Source of the DNA: Croceicoccus bisphenolivorans
Lineage (GTDB): Bacteria; Pseudomonadota; Alphaproteobacteria; Sphingomonadales; Sphingomonadaceae
Assembly: GCF_001634625.1 (NCBI RefSeq)
Contig: NZ_LRSE01000008.1
Span: forward strand, 1-64,000
Length of the DNA stretch: 64,000 nucleotides
Direction: 5' to 3'
The notes beneath the pieces were generated by a model that did not search any database, was not told the origin of the DNA, and saw only the letters and a program-made list of their open reading frames with translations. This document shows, one piece after another, positions 1 to 8,618 of the stretch (positions within the stretch are counted from its first letter, which is position 1; every line of letters begins with the position of its first letter). The position numbers were made by a program, and so were the translations under genes.

Positions 1-13
1 CAATGGACGACTT

Positions 14-1648
14 TTACGCCGCCGTTGACATCCGGGCCGGTACGCTTTCCGATCCGAAGATGAAACCGTCGTTGAACTGAAGCTGGAAGTCTTTGTAATC
101 GTAGTAGAACAATTCCAGATTGGCCGTCAGCATACCATCAAAGAACCGGTTCTTCGAGCCAATTGTGTAAGACGTCAATTCAGACGGACTGAGCAGAAGG
201 CCATTCTGGTCGAAACCTGCCGAGATATAGCCGGTCTGGACCGCCGCATAGAGCAGCGAGCTGGGCGTCACCTGATAGTTTGCACCAACCTTGAAGTCGA
301 AACGCCCGCGGCTGTCCTCGGGGAATACGTCTTGCGGATCCTCCGCTGAATTCGGCGGCAGTTCGTTGTAATTACGGCCCTTGAACTTGTCGTGGGAATA
401 GCGCCCGCCAACCGTCAACGTCAGCGCGTCGGCAGGCCGCAGGCGATATTCCGCGAAGGCCGCATAGGACGTAACGTCGTTTTCGATGATCGTGGTTCCC
501 AAGAACGGAACCGCGCCGCGGAGATAGTGGTTCGGCGCACGCAGGAAATACAGGCCGGCCAGCCAGTCGTCTGCCCCTTGTTGCCCGGTTAGCCTCAATT
601 CCTGAGTATATTGCGTAACATGATGATCGAAGATCGTACCAGGTATCAGTGTCAGGAAATACAGATCCTGCCGGTCTTTGACACGGGCAAACCCAGGAAC
701 GTACGTCAGTTGAAGATTGTCGGCGATGTCGAGGTTGAAGTCACCCGTCACCAACCAGCTGTCGAATTTGTAGTTCTGGCCATAGTTGGGGATGGCCGAG
801 TTATAAAGGTCGTTCGGATCGGGGTAGGCAGGGTTCGGAACATCGCCGGTATAAGCGATCGCGGAATTCCCGGTGCCGCCCTCATGATGCCGCTGAACCG
901 TGATCGTACCCGTGAACGATCCGCCGTCATCGTAACCCAGCGTCGCGCGGCCAGCCCACATGTCCTGATCGTTCAGGCCGTTCGACAGGTAACCGTCATG
1001 GACCTGCTTGACCCCCGCGACGCGCATCGCGAGGCCCGAACCCAGCGGCACGTTGAGTGCACCCGTCGCCTTCACAGCGTCGTAGTTGCCCGCCTCGACA
1101 TTGAAATCGACGCCGTAGCGGTCGGTCGGTTTCTTGGTAATGAAGTTGATCGCGCCGCCGGCCGCGCTGAATCCGTAAAGGGTCCCTTGCGGTCCGGGCA
1201 GAACCTCGACCCGTTCCATATCGAACAGCGGCGTAAAACCGGACTCCGACGGCAAATATACGCCGTTGAGATGCAGCGCGACAGCGGACGGGTTGTTCGG
1301 CGCGGCCTGCGTCTGCCCCACGCCGCGCAGGAACGATATGGCAAACCCGGTTTGCGCACCGATCAGCAGCCCTGGCGCGACCTTGCCGAGAGACGCTTGA
1401 TCGGTCACGCCCACGACGGCAAGATTTTCGCCAGACACCGCGGTGATCGCCGCAGGAATTTTCTGGACACTCTCGCCGCGCTTTTGTGCGGTGACGATGA
1501 TTTCGCCAAGCCCGTCCGCTTGCCCGGAAGTGGAAGCGTCAGCTAGCGTCTCTGTGTCATCACCACCGGTCGATTGCGCGAGCGCCGACATTGGCAGCGA
1601 AGTGATTGCAAGAAAACTCACCCCGCAGGCCATGAAAACCTTAGGCAT
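14..1648 (-). CDS. TonB-dependent receptor, C-terminally truncated or frameshifted
   Basis: Outer-membrane, TonB/ExbBD-energised importer. I start at the ATG at 1648, five bases after GGAGG; an upstream TTG in frame is less likely. A signal peptide ends near ALAQ, then comes the sphingomonad-type plug motif IIVTAQKRGESVQ, the plug and beta-barrel strands. The frame stops at about 544 residues, although this family usually runs to 700-800 and ends in an aromatic residue. Around position 40 the +1 frame stays open to the window edge and reads GPDVNGGVKVV, which resembles the usual continuation after a barrel strand, so a frameshift is likelier than a genuine short receptor. It is the last gene of the flavoprotein/cytochrome operon. 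The ligand is unknown; a lipid or steroid-like compound is inferred from the neighbours only. Confidence 0.85.
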   Translation of the reverse strand: MPKVFMACGVSFLAITSLPMSALAQSTGGDDTETLADASTSGQADGLGEIIVTAQKRGESVQKIPAAITAVSGENLAVVGVTDQASLGKVAPGLLIGAQTGFAISFLRGVGQTQAAPNNPSAVALHLNGVYLPSESGFTPLFDMERVEVLPGPQGTLYGFSAAGGAINFITKKPTDRYGVDFNVEAGNYDAVKATGALNVPLGSGLAMRVAGVKQVHDGYLSNGLNDQDMWAGRATLGYDDGGSFTGTITVQRHHEGGTGNSAIAYTGDVPNPAYPDPNDLYNSAIPNYGQNYKFDSWLVTGDFNLDIADNLQLTYVPGFARVKDRQDLYFLTLIPGTIFDHHVTQYTQELRLTGQQGADDWLAGLYFLRAPNHYLRGAVPFLGTTIIENDVTSYAAFAEYRLRPADALTLTVGGRYSHDKFKGRNYNELPPNSAEDPQDVFPEDSRGRFDFKVGANYQVTPSSLLYAAVQTGYISAGFDQNGLLLSPSELTSYTIGSKNRFFDGMLTANLELFYYDYKDFQLQFNDGFIFGSESVPARMSTAA

Positions 1649-1778
1649 CTTCCCCTCCAACTATATTTTTTTAAAAATCATACCTTCAATTTAGATCACG
1701 TAATTTACTGATATTCGCATTATGCTGCAATAACGTACAAATTTGTTCGTGCATTTATTGTATTTACCGGCACGCAAC

Positions 1779-2258
1779 CTAATTGTCTTTCGCCCCCTGT
1801 TTGATCCATCTGTCGATGAGATCGACTTGCAAGGGGGGTAAGGCCTGCCCCCAAGGCATCCCGAATCCTCCGCCCTCCACCTGCGCGTTCTGACCCGACG
1901 TCTTGAAATGGAGGTAACTGAGATCCGGACGGCCTGGCGTGACACGCGGCATGGACGAATTCATCGATGGGGTGCTTACCAGATTGGCATATGCGGCATC
2001 GGGGGTCAGATCGAGCGCACCCATCGGCATTGCCGGTTGATGGCACATGGTGCAGCTGTCTCGAAAGATCGGCACGATATCCCGTTCGAAACTGACAGTC
2101 GTCGGCGTCCCGCCTGCACGGTCGCCCGGTCCCGACTGTTCGGAGCCCGCTTCCTCAATATTGCCCGAGCCGTCTTGCGTACCGGCGATAACGGCACTCG
2201 TCATCAACATCAGGCATGTCGCAGCCCCGCATATGCTTCGAGCCAATATTCCTTGCAT
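1779..2258 (-). CDS. Exported mono-haem cytochrome c
   Basis: Small periplasmic electron carrier of 159 residues. The ATG at 2258 is chosen because AGGAG lies six bases upstream; two earlier in-frame starts lack this spacing. Residues 1-26 form a signal peptide (hydrophobic core ending SAVIAG). A low-complexity linker precedes one haem site, CTMCH at about residues 69-73, set in the motif IVPIFRDSCTMCH that is common in planctomycete-type cytochrome domains and in haem domains attached to periplasmic dehydrogenases. Methionines at MPMG and GMPWG are candidates for the distal ligand. It lies two bases after the hydrolase-like gene and downstream of the Tat-exported flavoprotein, so it plausibly accepts that enzyme's electrons. 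This pairing is inference. Confidence 0.85.
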   Translation of the reverse strand: MQGILARSICGAATCLMLMTSAVIAGTQDGSGNIEEAGSEQSGPGDRAGGTPTTVSFERDIVPIFRDSCTMCHQPAMPMGALDLTPDAAYANLVSTPSMNSSMPRVTPGRPDLSYLHFKTSGQNAQVEGGGFGMPWGQALPPLQVDLIDRWIKQGAKDN

Positions 2259-2260
2259 AA

Positions 2261-2881
2261 TCATCTCCTGGAGTTCGCGGACAGCCACTGCCTGCAGGCA
2301 TCGGCAAGTACGGGTCCGGCTTCGGCGGAGGCGATCTCGCTAACGGCCGCTCCCCTTTGCGTTAGACAATCGCTCAAACCATCCCATCCACCGGCCAGCA
2401 GAACGGGAGTTCGCGGCATTGCCAGATCGGGCGGTTGCCAACCCGGCACCTTCGGCCACATCGCGCCGATTGCGATCACAGCGGAAAACAGTTCCGGCCA
2501 GATGGCGGCAAGGACCAGCGCCATGGAACCGCCCTGTCCGACGCCGACCAGTACGCACCCTCCGGCCGGTTGCGCGCTGACTTCGTCCAGCGTCAAAGCT
2601 TCAAGCTGGATCAATGCGTCGCCGAAACCGACAGGCTCTACCGTCGGAGGGGACACACTGGAAAACCAGCTGTATCGCCCTCCACGTCCATGGGCAGACC
2701 ATCGCGCCGATCGCGGGGCAACGATCCGTCGCCCACCCCCTATCAGCCGCAAAAAGGGCAATACCTCCGAAGCCGTAGAATGCGCATCGTGCAACCCTAT
2801 CAGCACGCCTGACGACGGGTGCCCGCGGTCTTCGACTAATCGTTCCAACACGCAGACTGAGAGGCTTGCAGCCGCTGACAT
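2261..2881 (-). CDS. Alpha/beta-hydrolase-fold protein lacking the catalytic serine
   Basis: 206-residue protein starting at ATG 2881, with AGG nine bases upstream. The fold resembles phospholipase/carboxylesterase proteins: an early GLHD strand-loop and a nucleophile-elbow region followed by MALVLA and a strand reading VIAIGAMWP. The elbow reads GVGQGGSMAL where active relatives have G-x-S-Q-G-G, so the nucleophile position (residue 115) is glycine. The usual C-terminal Gly-His motif is also absent. It may be a binding protein or inactive relative rather than an esterase. It has no signal peptide. It sits between the flavoprotein (gap 11 bases) and the cytochrome (gap 2 bases), clearly one transcription unit. 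Confidence 0.7.
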   Translation of the reverse strand: MSAAASLSVCVLERLVEDRGHPSSGVLIGLHDAHSTASEVLPFLRLIGGGRRIVAPRSARWSAHGRGGRYSWFSSVSPPTVEPVGFGDALIQLEALTLDEVSAQPAGGCVLVGVGQGGSMALVLAAIWPELFSAVIAIGAMWPKVPGWQPPDLAMPRTPVLLAGGWDGLSDCLTQRGAAVSEIASAEAGPVLADACRQWLSANSRR

Positions 2882-2892
2882 CGACGGCTGAC

Positions 2893-4665
2893 CTAAATCG
2901 ACCCGCCACGACCGCAGGCGTGCCTCGCCGCGATATAGCCGAAGGTCATGGCCGGGCCCAGCGTTCCGCCCATACCCCAATAGGCGTCGTGGCTTGGGCT
3001 GGCGATGCAGTTGCCAGCCCCATAGAGACCTGCAATCGGTTGTCCGTCGTGGCGCAGAACCTGTGCATCGGCGTTAACGACCGGGCCACCGTTGGTGTCG
3101 AGCACGCCCGGCGCGAGAATGACCGCGTAATACGGGCCTTTCGCCTGCATCGGGAACATCGACGGATTCTTGCCAATGGCCGCACCCCAGCGCGTATTCG
3201 TTCTGGGCAGGCCGTACATCGGTTCCGTCTCGATCTCGTAAGGCGAATTGCCGCGCTGGAAATCCTCGTCCTGTCCGGACTGTGCGAAACGGTTGAAGCG
3301 TTCCAGCGTGTTCGCCAGTTCGTTTTTGAAACCCGAATCCAGCCTGACACCTCCCGTATCGCCCGCAAGTTCGGCCAACCGCTCGTCCAGACGGTCCGCC
3401 AGTTCATCCCATGTCGCGCCGACGATGATCGAAGGCGCACCGGTCGGCAGGTCGGGTATCGGGTGTATCCCGGCCCACATGTCGGCGACACGCTGGTCGT
3501 AGAGCATGAACATCAACTGGTTCGGAAATTCCCAGCGATTGGCATCGTATCCCAGAGTGGCTCGCGTCCGATCCTGATAGTTGCGCTTTTCGTTGACAGC
3601 GCGGCGGCCATATTTGTTGACCATGACCATGCTGTCGCCCGGGGGGCTCCAGATATCGGCTGGAACCGTGACATACTGCAGCGCCTCCTCCAGCACGATC
3701 TGCGCGCGCCATGCACTCGCCATGTTGCCGAACTGGGCGCCCACCGTGCCCGCGATCCCGACAAAGTCGCCAGTGTTCGTCGGCACGCCGCATCCGCCAA
3801 AGACCGGCGCCAGGTGATGCCGGTTCAGCAGTTCGCGATTGTAGGCAAAGCCACCAGTGCCGAAAATCACGCCCTTTCTGCCGCGAAAGCGCAATTTCCG
3901 GTCGCCGCTCGTCGCTTCCACACCGATAATGCCGCCGTCGCTGTCAACGATTGCTGCGGTAACGCGATGCCCTGTCAGGCGCGGCAATTGAATTCGTTCG
4001 AACTTCACGTTGAACTGTCGGATCATTTCGGCACCGAAGCCGGGCGATCCATCCGGTTTGCGCACCCCCAGACAACGTCCGCGCGGCGCCTTGTTCCAGC
4101 CGTCCAGTGGACCGTAATCAGGGATTCCGTCACCGTCCTGCGACGGATCCATCACGAAGAACGGACCGATGTCGAGCGTACCAGAGCGGCGCAGGAAGTC
4201 GGTCATGTCTGCGCCGTTGGCATAGAATGCCTCAAGCAGGGCGAAATCGTTGGCCGGCAGCCCCATCGTTTTCGATGCCGGATTGAAAAGATGCGGGAAA
4301 GAATACGATGCGACGTATTGAAGGAACGGGATGCGTTCATCCACCAAGCCCTTTTCGCGCATTCGAAAATTGTTGGCGATCCAGAACCCGCCGCCCGATT
4401 TGGCAGTCGTACCCCCGAGGACGGGCGACTTTTCGAGCATCATTACTGATGCCCCCAGATCATGCGCCGTGATCGCAGCCGTCGATGCCGCGGCCCCGGA
4501 ACCGATCACCAGGATGTCGGCTTCGCCGTCCCAGGTGGTAACCGACGAGCCACTGATTGCCGGCGTTGCGGCACCAGCCACCATCGAAACACCAACGCCA
4601 GCGCCACCCGCGATGACGAAATCACGCCTGGATAGCCGCGATGCCATTTTCGGCGCGTCGCCCAT
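2893..4665 (-). CDS. Tat-exported FAD-dependent dehydrogenase, 3-ketosteroid-delta-1-dehydrogenase-like
   Basis: 590-residue flavoprotein of the FAD_binding_2/fumarate reductase family. The ATG at 4665 follows GAGGGG with six-base spacing. A twin-arginine signal (SRRDFVIAGGAG, arginines 13-14) implies export of the folded flavoprotein. The dinucleotide fold VIGSGAAAS lies at about 53-62. The C-terminus carries DAYWGMGGTLGPAMTFGY; Tyr562 and Gly566 occupy the positions of the Tyr-x3-Gly pair seen in 3-ketosteroid dehydrogenases. Cytosolic relatives are common. A Tat-exported form followed by a c-type cytochrome suggests a periplasmic oxidase/dehydrogenase passing electrons to haem. The steroid or terpenoid substrate is inferred, not shown. 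It is the first gene of the four-gene minus-strand operon. Confidence 0.85.
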   Translation of the reverse strand: MGDAPKMASRLSRRDFVIAGGAGVGVSMVAGAATPAISGSSVTTWDGEADILVIGSGAAASTAAITAHDLGASVMMLEKSPVLGGTTAKSGGGFWIANNFRMREKGLVDERIPFLQYVASYSFPHLFNPASKTMGLPANDFALLEAFYANGADMTDFLRRSGTLDIGPFFVMDPSQDGDGIPDYGPLDGWNKAPRGRCLGVRKPDGSPGFGAEMIRQFNVKFERIQLPRLTGHRVTAAIVDSDGGIIGVEATSGDRKLRFRGRKGVIFGTGGFAYNRELLNRHHLAPVFGGCGVPTNTGDFVGIAGTVGAQFGNMASAWRAQIVLEEALQYVTVPADIWSPPGDSMVMVNKYGRRAVNEKRNYQDRTRATLGYDANRWEFPNQLMFMLYDQRVADMWAGIHPIPDLPTGAPSIIVGATWDELADRLDERLAELAGDTGGVRLDSGFKNELANTLERFNRFAQSGQDEDFQRGNSPYEIETEPMYGLPRTNTRWGAAIGKNPSMFPMQAKGPYYAVILAPGVLDTNGGPVVNADAQVLRHDGQPIAGLYGAGNCIASPSHDAYWGMGGTLGPAMTFGYIAARHACGRGGSI

Positions 4666-5328
4666 ATTCAACCCCTCTTTCCAAACCAATCTTCTTACGG
4701 AAATAATACCATCGATAAGTATTTTTCATTTTATTGATTTATACATAATATTATTTTTATATTTATATCATAAAGGAATATTTCCCATATATAATATGCG
4801 AAATTATATGATATATCGATTTCATTATTTCAGATGAGAAGTTATCTCATGCAAATTCATCTGACAATAACGCACTTTTTTGTACGTGCCGTTGGTCGGC
4901 TCTGTCTTTCGTCGCAAGCGGACATGAGCAGCTTCCACTGGTATCGGGACACGAAGGTTGTCCGGATGAATTGCTCTAAAAACTGCCGAAGAACCAAAGC
5001 ACCGCCCGCTACGCCATCGTTACCGACGGACTGCACTTACATCCAACGGCATTGAAAATGCCGGGTCGTATCGATCTGCCGCCCTTGCAGGATGGAATTC
5101 TACGTCAGTCGCCGGGACATAAGATTTCAGCTTCGGGCCCGGTCTCACCGCGCGTTGGTTACCCTGACAAGATCTGTGTCTGCTATTGCAGCGTGAAGTG
5201 ACGTGTTCGGGCACTCGCAAGCCCACCGTCAATTGACGTGACGATATCCCGTCAACGAATGAAGTAACGGAGCGAGCTGGGCTTGCGGGCGCGCGCCATG
5301 GCGCCGCCCCTACCCACCCGGTCGCATT
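4666..5328. other. Long intergenic stretch, AT-rich promoter region plus unexplained DNA
   Basis: 663 bases without a convincing gene. Positions 4690-4860 are strongly AT-rich against a GC-rich chromosome and must carry the promoter of the flavoprotein operon; many TATAAT-like words prevent choosing one. From about 4981 to 5202 the plus strand has an uninterrupted frame with coding-like composition, but it has no good start or ribosome site and I do not recognise it. It may be the remnant of a regulator or transposed segment. No terminator was identified for the alkaline phosphatase gene that ends at 5329. Confidence 0.5.
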
Positions 5329-6783
5329 TCAATCAGATGATGTTGCTGGGGCAGCACCAATCGCGCCAAGCATGATCTCGTGGATGCGGTTCTGCTCGAT
5401 CACGCCGTGCACCCCCTCTGCGCCCGGCCCTGTGGCATAGAGCGCAACATCCTCGCCACCGTGGGTTTCGGCGAGGTTGAGTGTGCCGTTGAAGATATCG
5501 CCAGTGGGCACCAGCGACTGTTGTGCCGCCTTTGGATCGGTAGGGGGAGCAGAGCGCGCGCCGCGCACGGCGCCCGGCCCGTTCTGATAGCCCAAAGTCG
5601 TGTAGGAAAAGCCATCGGCGGCCAGAGCCGGCGTGCCGGTCGGATCGCCGCGTTCGTCGTTGTTCATGACGAGACCGAGAATCGGATTACCGCGCGTGGC
5701 ATAGCCGGCAATGGTCATCACATGGCTATGGTCCGCCGTGACCATGACCAGCGTATCGGCCGGATCGACCTTGTCCATCGCAACCTTGACGGCACGCGCG
5801 AATTCCTGCGTTTCGGAAAGGGCATAGGCGGCCTTTCCGTCGTGATGGCCGTGATCGATCCGCCCCCCCTCGACCATCAGGAAATAGCCGTTCTTTTCAC
5901 TCGAAAGACGATCGATCGCCTCAGCGGTCATCACGCTCAATGTTGGTTCGCTCGTACCGGACGAACGATCAAGCATGTAGGTCATGTGGCTCGGCGAAAA
6001 GAGGCCAAGAACCGGCTTTCCGTCCCGCGGTACGGCGCCAAGCCCAGCAGCACTCGTCACGTAGTGCCCGCCCGTGGCCTCTTTCCATCCTGCCGTCAGG
6101 TCGGCGGCGGCGTCGAGCCGCTTGCCGCCATGGTCTGCGCCGAAGAATTCGCGCGAACCGCCGCCCATGGCGACATCGAACGGGAATGCGACGAGTTGCG
6201 CGGCGATGTCGCTGCACCCTGCGACACGTTGATCGGATGGAATATCGGAATCGGCCTCCCAGTCGCGTTCCGGCGTGTGGGCATAGACTGCCGCTGGCGT
6301 CGCATGGGTGATCCGGGTGGTTGTAACGATGCCGATGGCCTTACCGCGGTCGGCCAGTTCCTCAGCGATCAGCGGGAGGTGGTTCGCGAGACTTTCCGCG
6401 CAATCGCCACGGTGCGCAGCGGGGCCGATGCCGATCACGCCCGCACGCGTCTTGGTGCCGCTGTTCATCGCCGTCGCGGTACCCGCACTGTCGGGTACCT
6501 GCTGGTTTGTATTGTAAGTCTTGACCAACGCGACATTTGGGAAATGTTCGAACGAGAGCAGGTTTTCCTCACCCGTCTCGCCCTGCGACTGCCCGTCATA
6601 GATGCGCGCGGCAGTTACCGTCGACACGCCCATGCCGTCACCGATAAAGAGGATAACGTTCTTTGCGTGCGGGGCGGCGGTTTCGGCCTTCGGCGCGGCG
6701 GCGATCTGCGCCACAGGCAGGGTGCGCGCGCAGGCTCCACACGCAAGCAGAAGGGACAGGGCGGCAAGGCGAATGACGGTCAT
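5329..6783 (-). CDS. phoA: Alkaline phosphatase, predicted lipoprotein
   Basis: Hydrolyses phosphate monoesters to release Pi in the periplasm. The ATG at 6783 has AGGA upstream, giving 484 residues. The N-terminus ends in a lipobox (LLLACGAC), so the enzyme is probably membrane-anchored rather than free. Metal and catalytic motifs of the alkaline phosphatase superfamily are present: NVILFIGDGMG (first metal aspartate), VPDSAGTATAM (nucleophile serine), GGRIDHGHHDG (metal ligands), VTADHSH and ETHGGEDV (metal histidines). It follows the PhoD-like gene by 16 bases and is the last gene of the TonB receptor-PhoD-PhoA set, which suggests coordinated uptake and hydrolysis of organophosphates. The symbol is by family; strict orthology with E. 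coli phoA is not established. Confidence 0.93.
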   Translation of the reverse strand: MTVIRLAALSLLLACGACARTLPVAQIAAAPKAETAAPHAKNVILFIGDGMGVSTVTAARIYDGQSQGETGEENLLSFEHFPNVALVKTYNTNQQVPDSAGTATAMNSGTKTRAGVIGIGPAAHRGDCAESLANHLPLIAEELADRGKAIGIVTTTRITHATPAAVYAHTPERDWEADSDIPSDQRVAGCSDIAAQLVAFPFDVAMGGGSREFFGADHGGKRLDAAADLTAGWKEATGGHYVTSAAGLGAVPRDGKPVLGLFSPSHMTYMLDRSSGTSEPTLSVMTAEAIDRLSSEKNGYFLMVEGGRIDHGHHDGKAAYALSETQEFARAVKVAMDKVDPADTLVMVTADHSHVMTIAGYATRGNPILGLVMNNDERGDPTGTPALAADGFSYTTLGYQNGPGAVRGARSAPPTDPKAAQQSLVPTGDIFNGTLNLAETHGGEDVALYATGPGAEGVHGVIEQNRIHEIMLGAIGAAPATSSD

Positions 6784-6799
6784 GAAATCGTCCTGTCCG

Positions 6800-8485
6800 T
6801 CACGCAAGGGTCAAGCCGTCATCGCTGCGCAGCATTGTCGCGCGGCGGATTTCGAAGGTGCGATAACGCGGGTCAAGCACCGTATCGACGCCGATGAAGA
6901 CCGCCTCGCCACTCTGATGCGTCAGCTCCACGCGAACGTAACCCTGGTGCATATTGTCGGTCCACACGACCTGCGGGTTGTGATCGGCGAAGGCTTTATC
7001 GAGCCGGGGAGAAATCTTGGGGCCGAAGCCGCTTTCCATGAAGTCGCCGGGCGACGAAATGCCCGCAGTGCCGATCTCGATCCCGGCCGGTTGCCCTGCA
7101 GCATCGATAAGGTCGTTGAGCCAGAAGCTGTGGCTGTCGCCAGTCAGGAAAATGAGATCGCCCGCCCCGGCATCACGGCTTAGCTTGTACAGGCGCTCCT
7201 TGGCCCAGAGATAACCATCCCATGTGTCGGTATAGAACGGCAGGTTCCACTTGCCCTTCCACGCCAACGCCTTGGCAGCATCGGAAATGTCCGGATTGGC
7301 GACCGGATCGGGAACAAGACCAAGCGCCACGACATCGGGCACGCGCGTTTCGGCAATGGGCATCGGGTTGCCGATCAAGCGCCACGGCTGCCCGGCCTTC
7401 ACCGAGGCGGAAAGCGCGGCGGACAAGTCGTCTTCCAACGCCGAAGCCAGCATCGTGCGGCCCGGTGCTCCGATCACGTTGTCGACCAAGTGCCGCGCGT
7501 CCGCATCGGTCTTCACCTTGTCGGCCCACGCCATATAGTCGATTTGCTCAGCCCGCGCGGTGTGCCGCGTTTCCAGCGTGTGCAACATCGCAAGATCGCC
7601 AAAGCTGTAGGCGCGCCAGAATTGCATCTGGTTGCGGCCCTTCACCGCCAGCCACTCCGGCTCGCGCACCGGCATCCATTCGTAATAGGCCCGGATCGAG
7701 GCGACACGGCGGGCGTTCCAGTCGCCCTCCGCCTCCGACTGGTGGTTCTGGGCCCCGCCGGTCCAAGGGTTGTTGGCGCTCTCGTGATCGTCCCAGCAGG
7801 CGAGCAGCGGATGCGCTGCCAGCATGGCTTGAGAACCATGATCCGTCTTGTACTGGGCGTGGCGCTGGCGATAATCGGACAGGCTGACGATCTCGTGCGC
7901 GGGTTGGTGAACCCGGCCGATCACCCTGGCGATTTCTGCCCCCCAGCCATCGGCGCCATATTCGTAGATGTAGTCGCCAGTGTGGAGTACGAAATCGATC
8001 GCCGGATCGCGCGCGATCGCTTCGTATGCATTGAAGAAGCCGAACGGATAGTTCGAGCAAGAGGCCAGCGCGATGCCCAGCCGTTCTACATGGCCGGTCG
8101 GCAAGGTGCGGGTCCGCCCGGTGGCCGACTTCGCGGCATCCATCGTAAAGCGGTAGTAATAGGTCTCTCCCGGCTTCAGCGCATCGGCCAGCACTTTGAC
8201 CGTATGGTCGCGCTCCGGCCCGGTTTCGACCGTGCCTTCCTGTACGATTTCGGCGAAATCGATGTCGCGTGCCACTTCCCAGCCGACCTGCCGCTGCCCC
8301 TCAGCCGTAACGCGGGTCCACAAGACGACCGATGTCGCGTCGGGATCGCCGCTGGCCACACCATGGCGGAACGCAGGGTTGACCGCGATGTCGTGTGCGC
8401 GAACGCGAAACGGCATGGTGGCAAGCGCGCTTGATGCGGCAAGACCAGCAAGAACGCGGCGGCGGTTGGCGGTAAATGGACTCAT
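6800..8485 (-). CDS. phoD: PhoD-family alkaline phosphatase/phosphodiesterase, Tat-exported
   Basis: 561 residues from ATG 8485; the in-frame extension upstream has no ribosome site and would bury the signal. A twin-arginine signal (NRRRVLAGLAASSALA) begins at residue 7. PhoD hallmarks follow in order: an N-terminal GVASGDPDATSVVLWTRV domain, DFVLHTGDYIYEYG, CWDDHESANNPW, and near the C-terminus FLTGDSHSFWLND. These give the aspartate/histidine ligands of the Fe-Ca centre of PhoD enzymes, which act on phosphodiesters and monoesters including teichoic acid or phospholipid head-groups. It is placed between a TonB receptor and a second phosphatase, so receptor and two phosphatases are probably co-expressed. 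The ribosome site is weak. Confidence 0.93.
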   Translation of the reverse strand: MSPFTANRRRVLAGLAASSALATMPFRVRAHDIAVNPAFRHGVASGDPDATSVVLWTRVTAEGQRQVGWEVARDIDFAEIVQEGTVETGPERDHTVKVLADALKPGETYYYRFTMDAAKSATGRTRTLPTGHVERLGIALASCSNYPFGFFNAYEAIARDPAIDFVLHTGDYIYEYGADGWGAEIARVIGRVHQPAHEIVSLSDYRQRHAQYKTDHGSQAMLAAHPLLACWDDHESANNPWTGGAQNHQSEAEGDWNARRVASIRAYYEWMPVREPEWLAVKGRNQMQFWRAYSFGDLAMLHTLETRHTARAEQIDYMAWADKVKTDADARHLVDNVIGAPGRTMLASALEDDLSAALSASVKAGQPWRLIGNPMPIAETRVPDVVALGLVPDPVANPDISDAAKALAWKGKWNLPFYTDTWDGYLWAKERLYKLSRDAGAGDLIFLTGDSHSFWLNDLIDAAGQPAGIEIGTAGISSPGDFMESGFGPKISPRLDKAFADHNPQVVWTDNMHQGYVRVELTHQSGEAVFIGVDTVLDPRYRTFEIRRATMLRSDDGLTLA

Positions 8486-8618
8486 GGGGAGACTCGCTCG
8501 AACAGGAAAAGGAAATGCCCGCCCTGACTGGCAGACCTGTGTTGCAGCGGTGCGAAGGGCGGCCCGGAATAATCCGGACCGCCCCCGCGAAGTGCTCATC
8601 CAAACGGGATGAACCCGA

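Noticed and set aside
611-1546. 311-residue plus-strand open frame opposite the first TonB receptor
   Set aside because: Antisense shadow of a gene with signal peptide and plug motifs; arginine-rich and without any domain pattern.
4834-5055. 73-residue plus-strand frame in the AT-rich gap
   Set aside because: No ribosome site, mixed composition and no recognisable features.
5380-6897. 505-residue plus-strand frame opposite the alkaline phosphatase
   Set aside because: Fully antisense to a gene with complete catalytic motifs; composition typical of GC-rich shadow frames.
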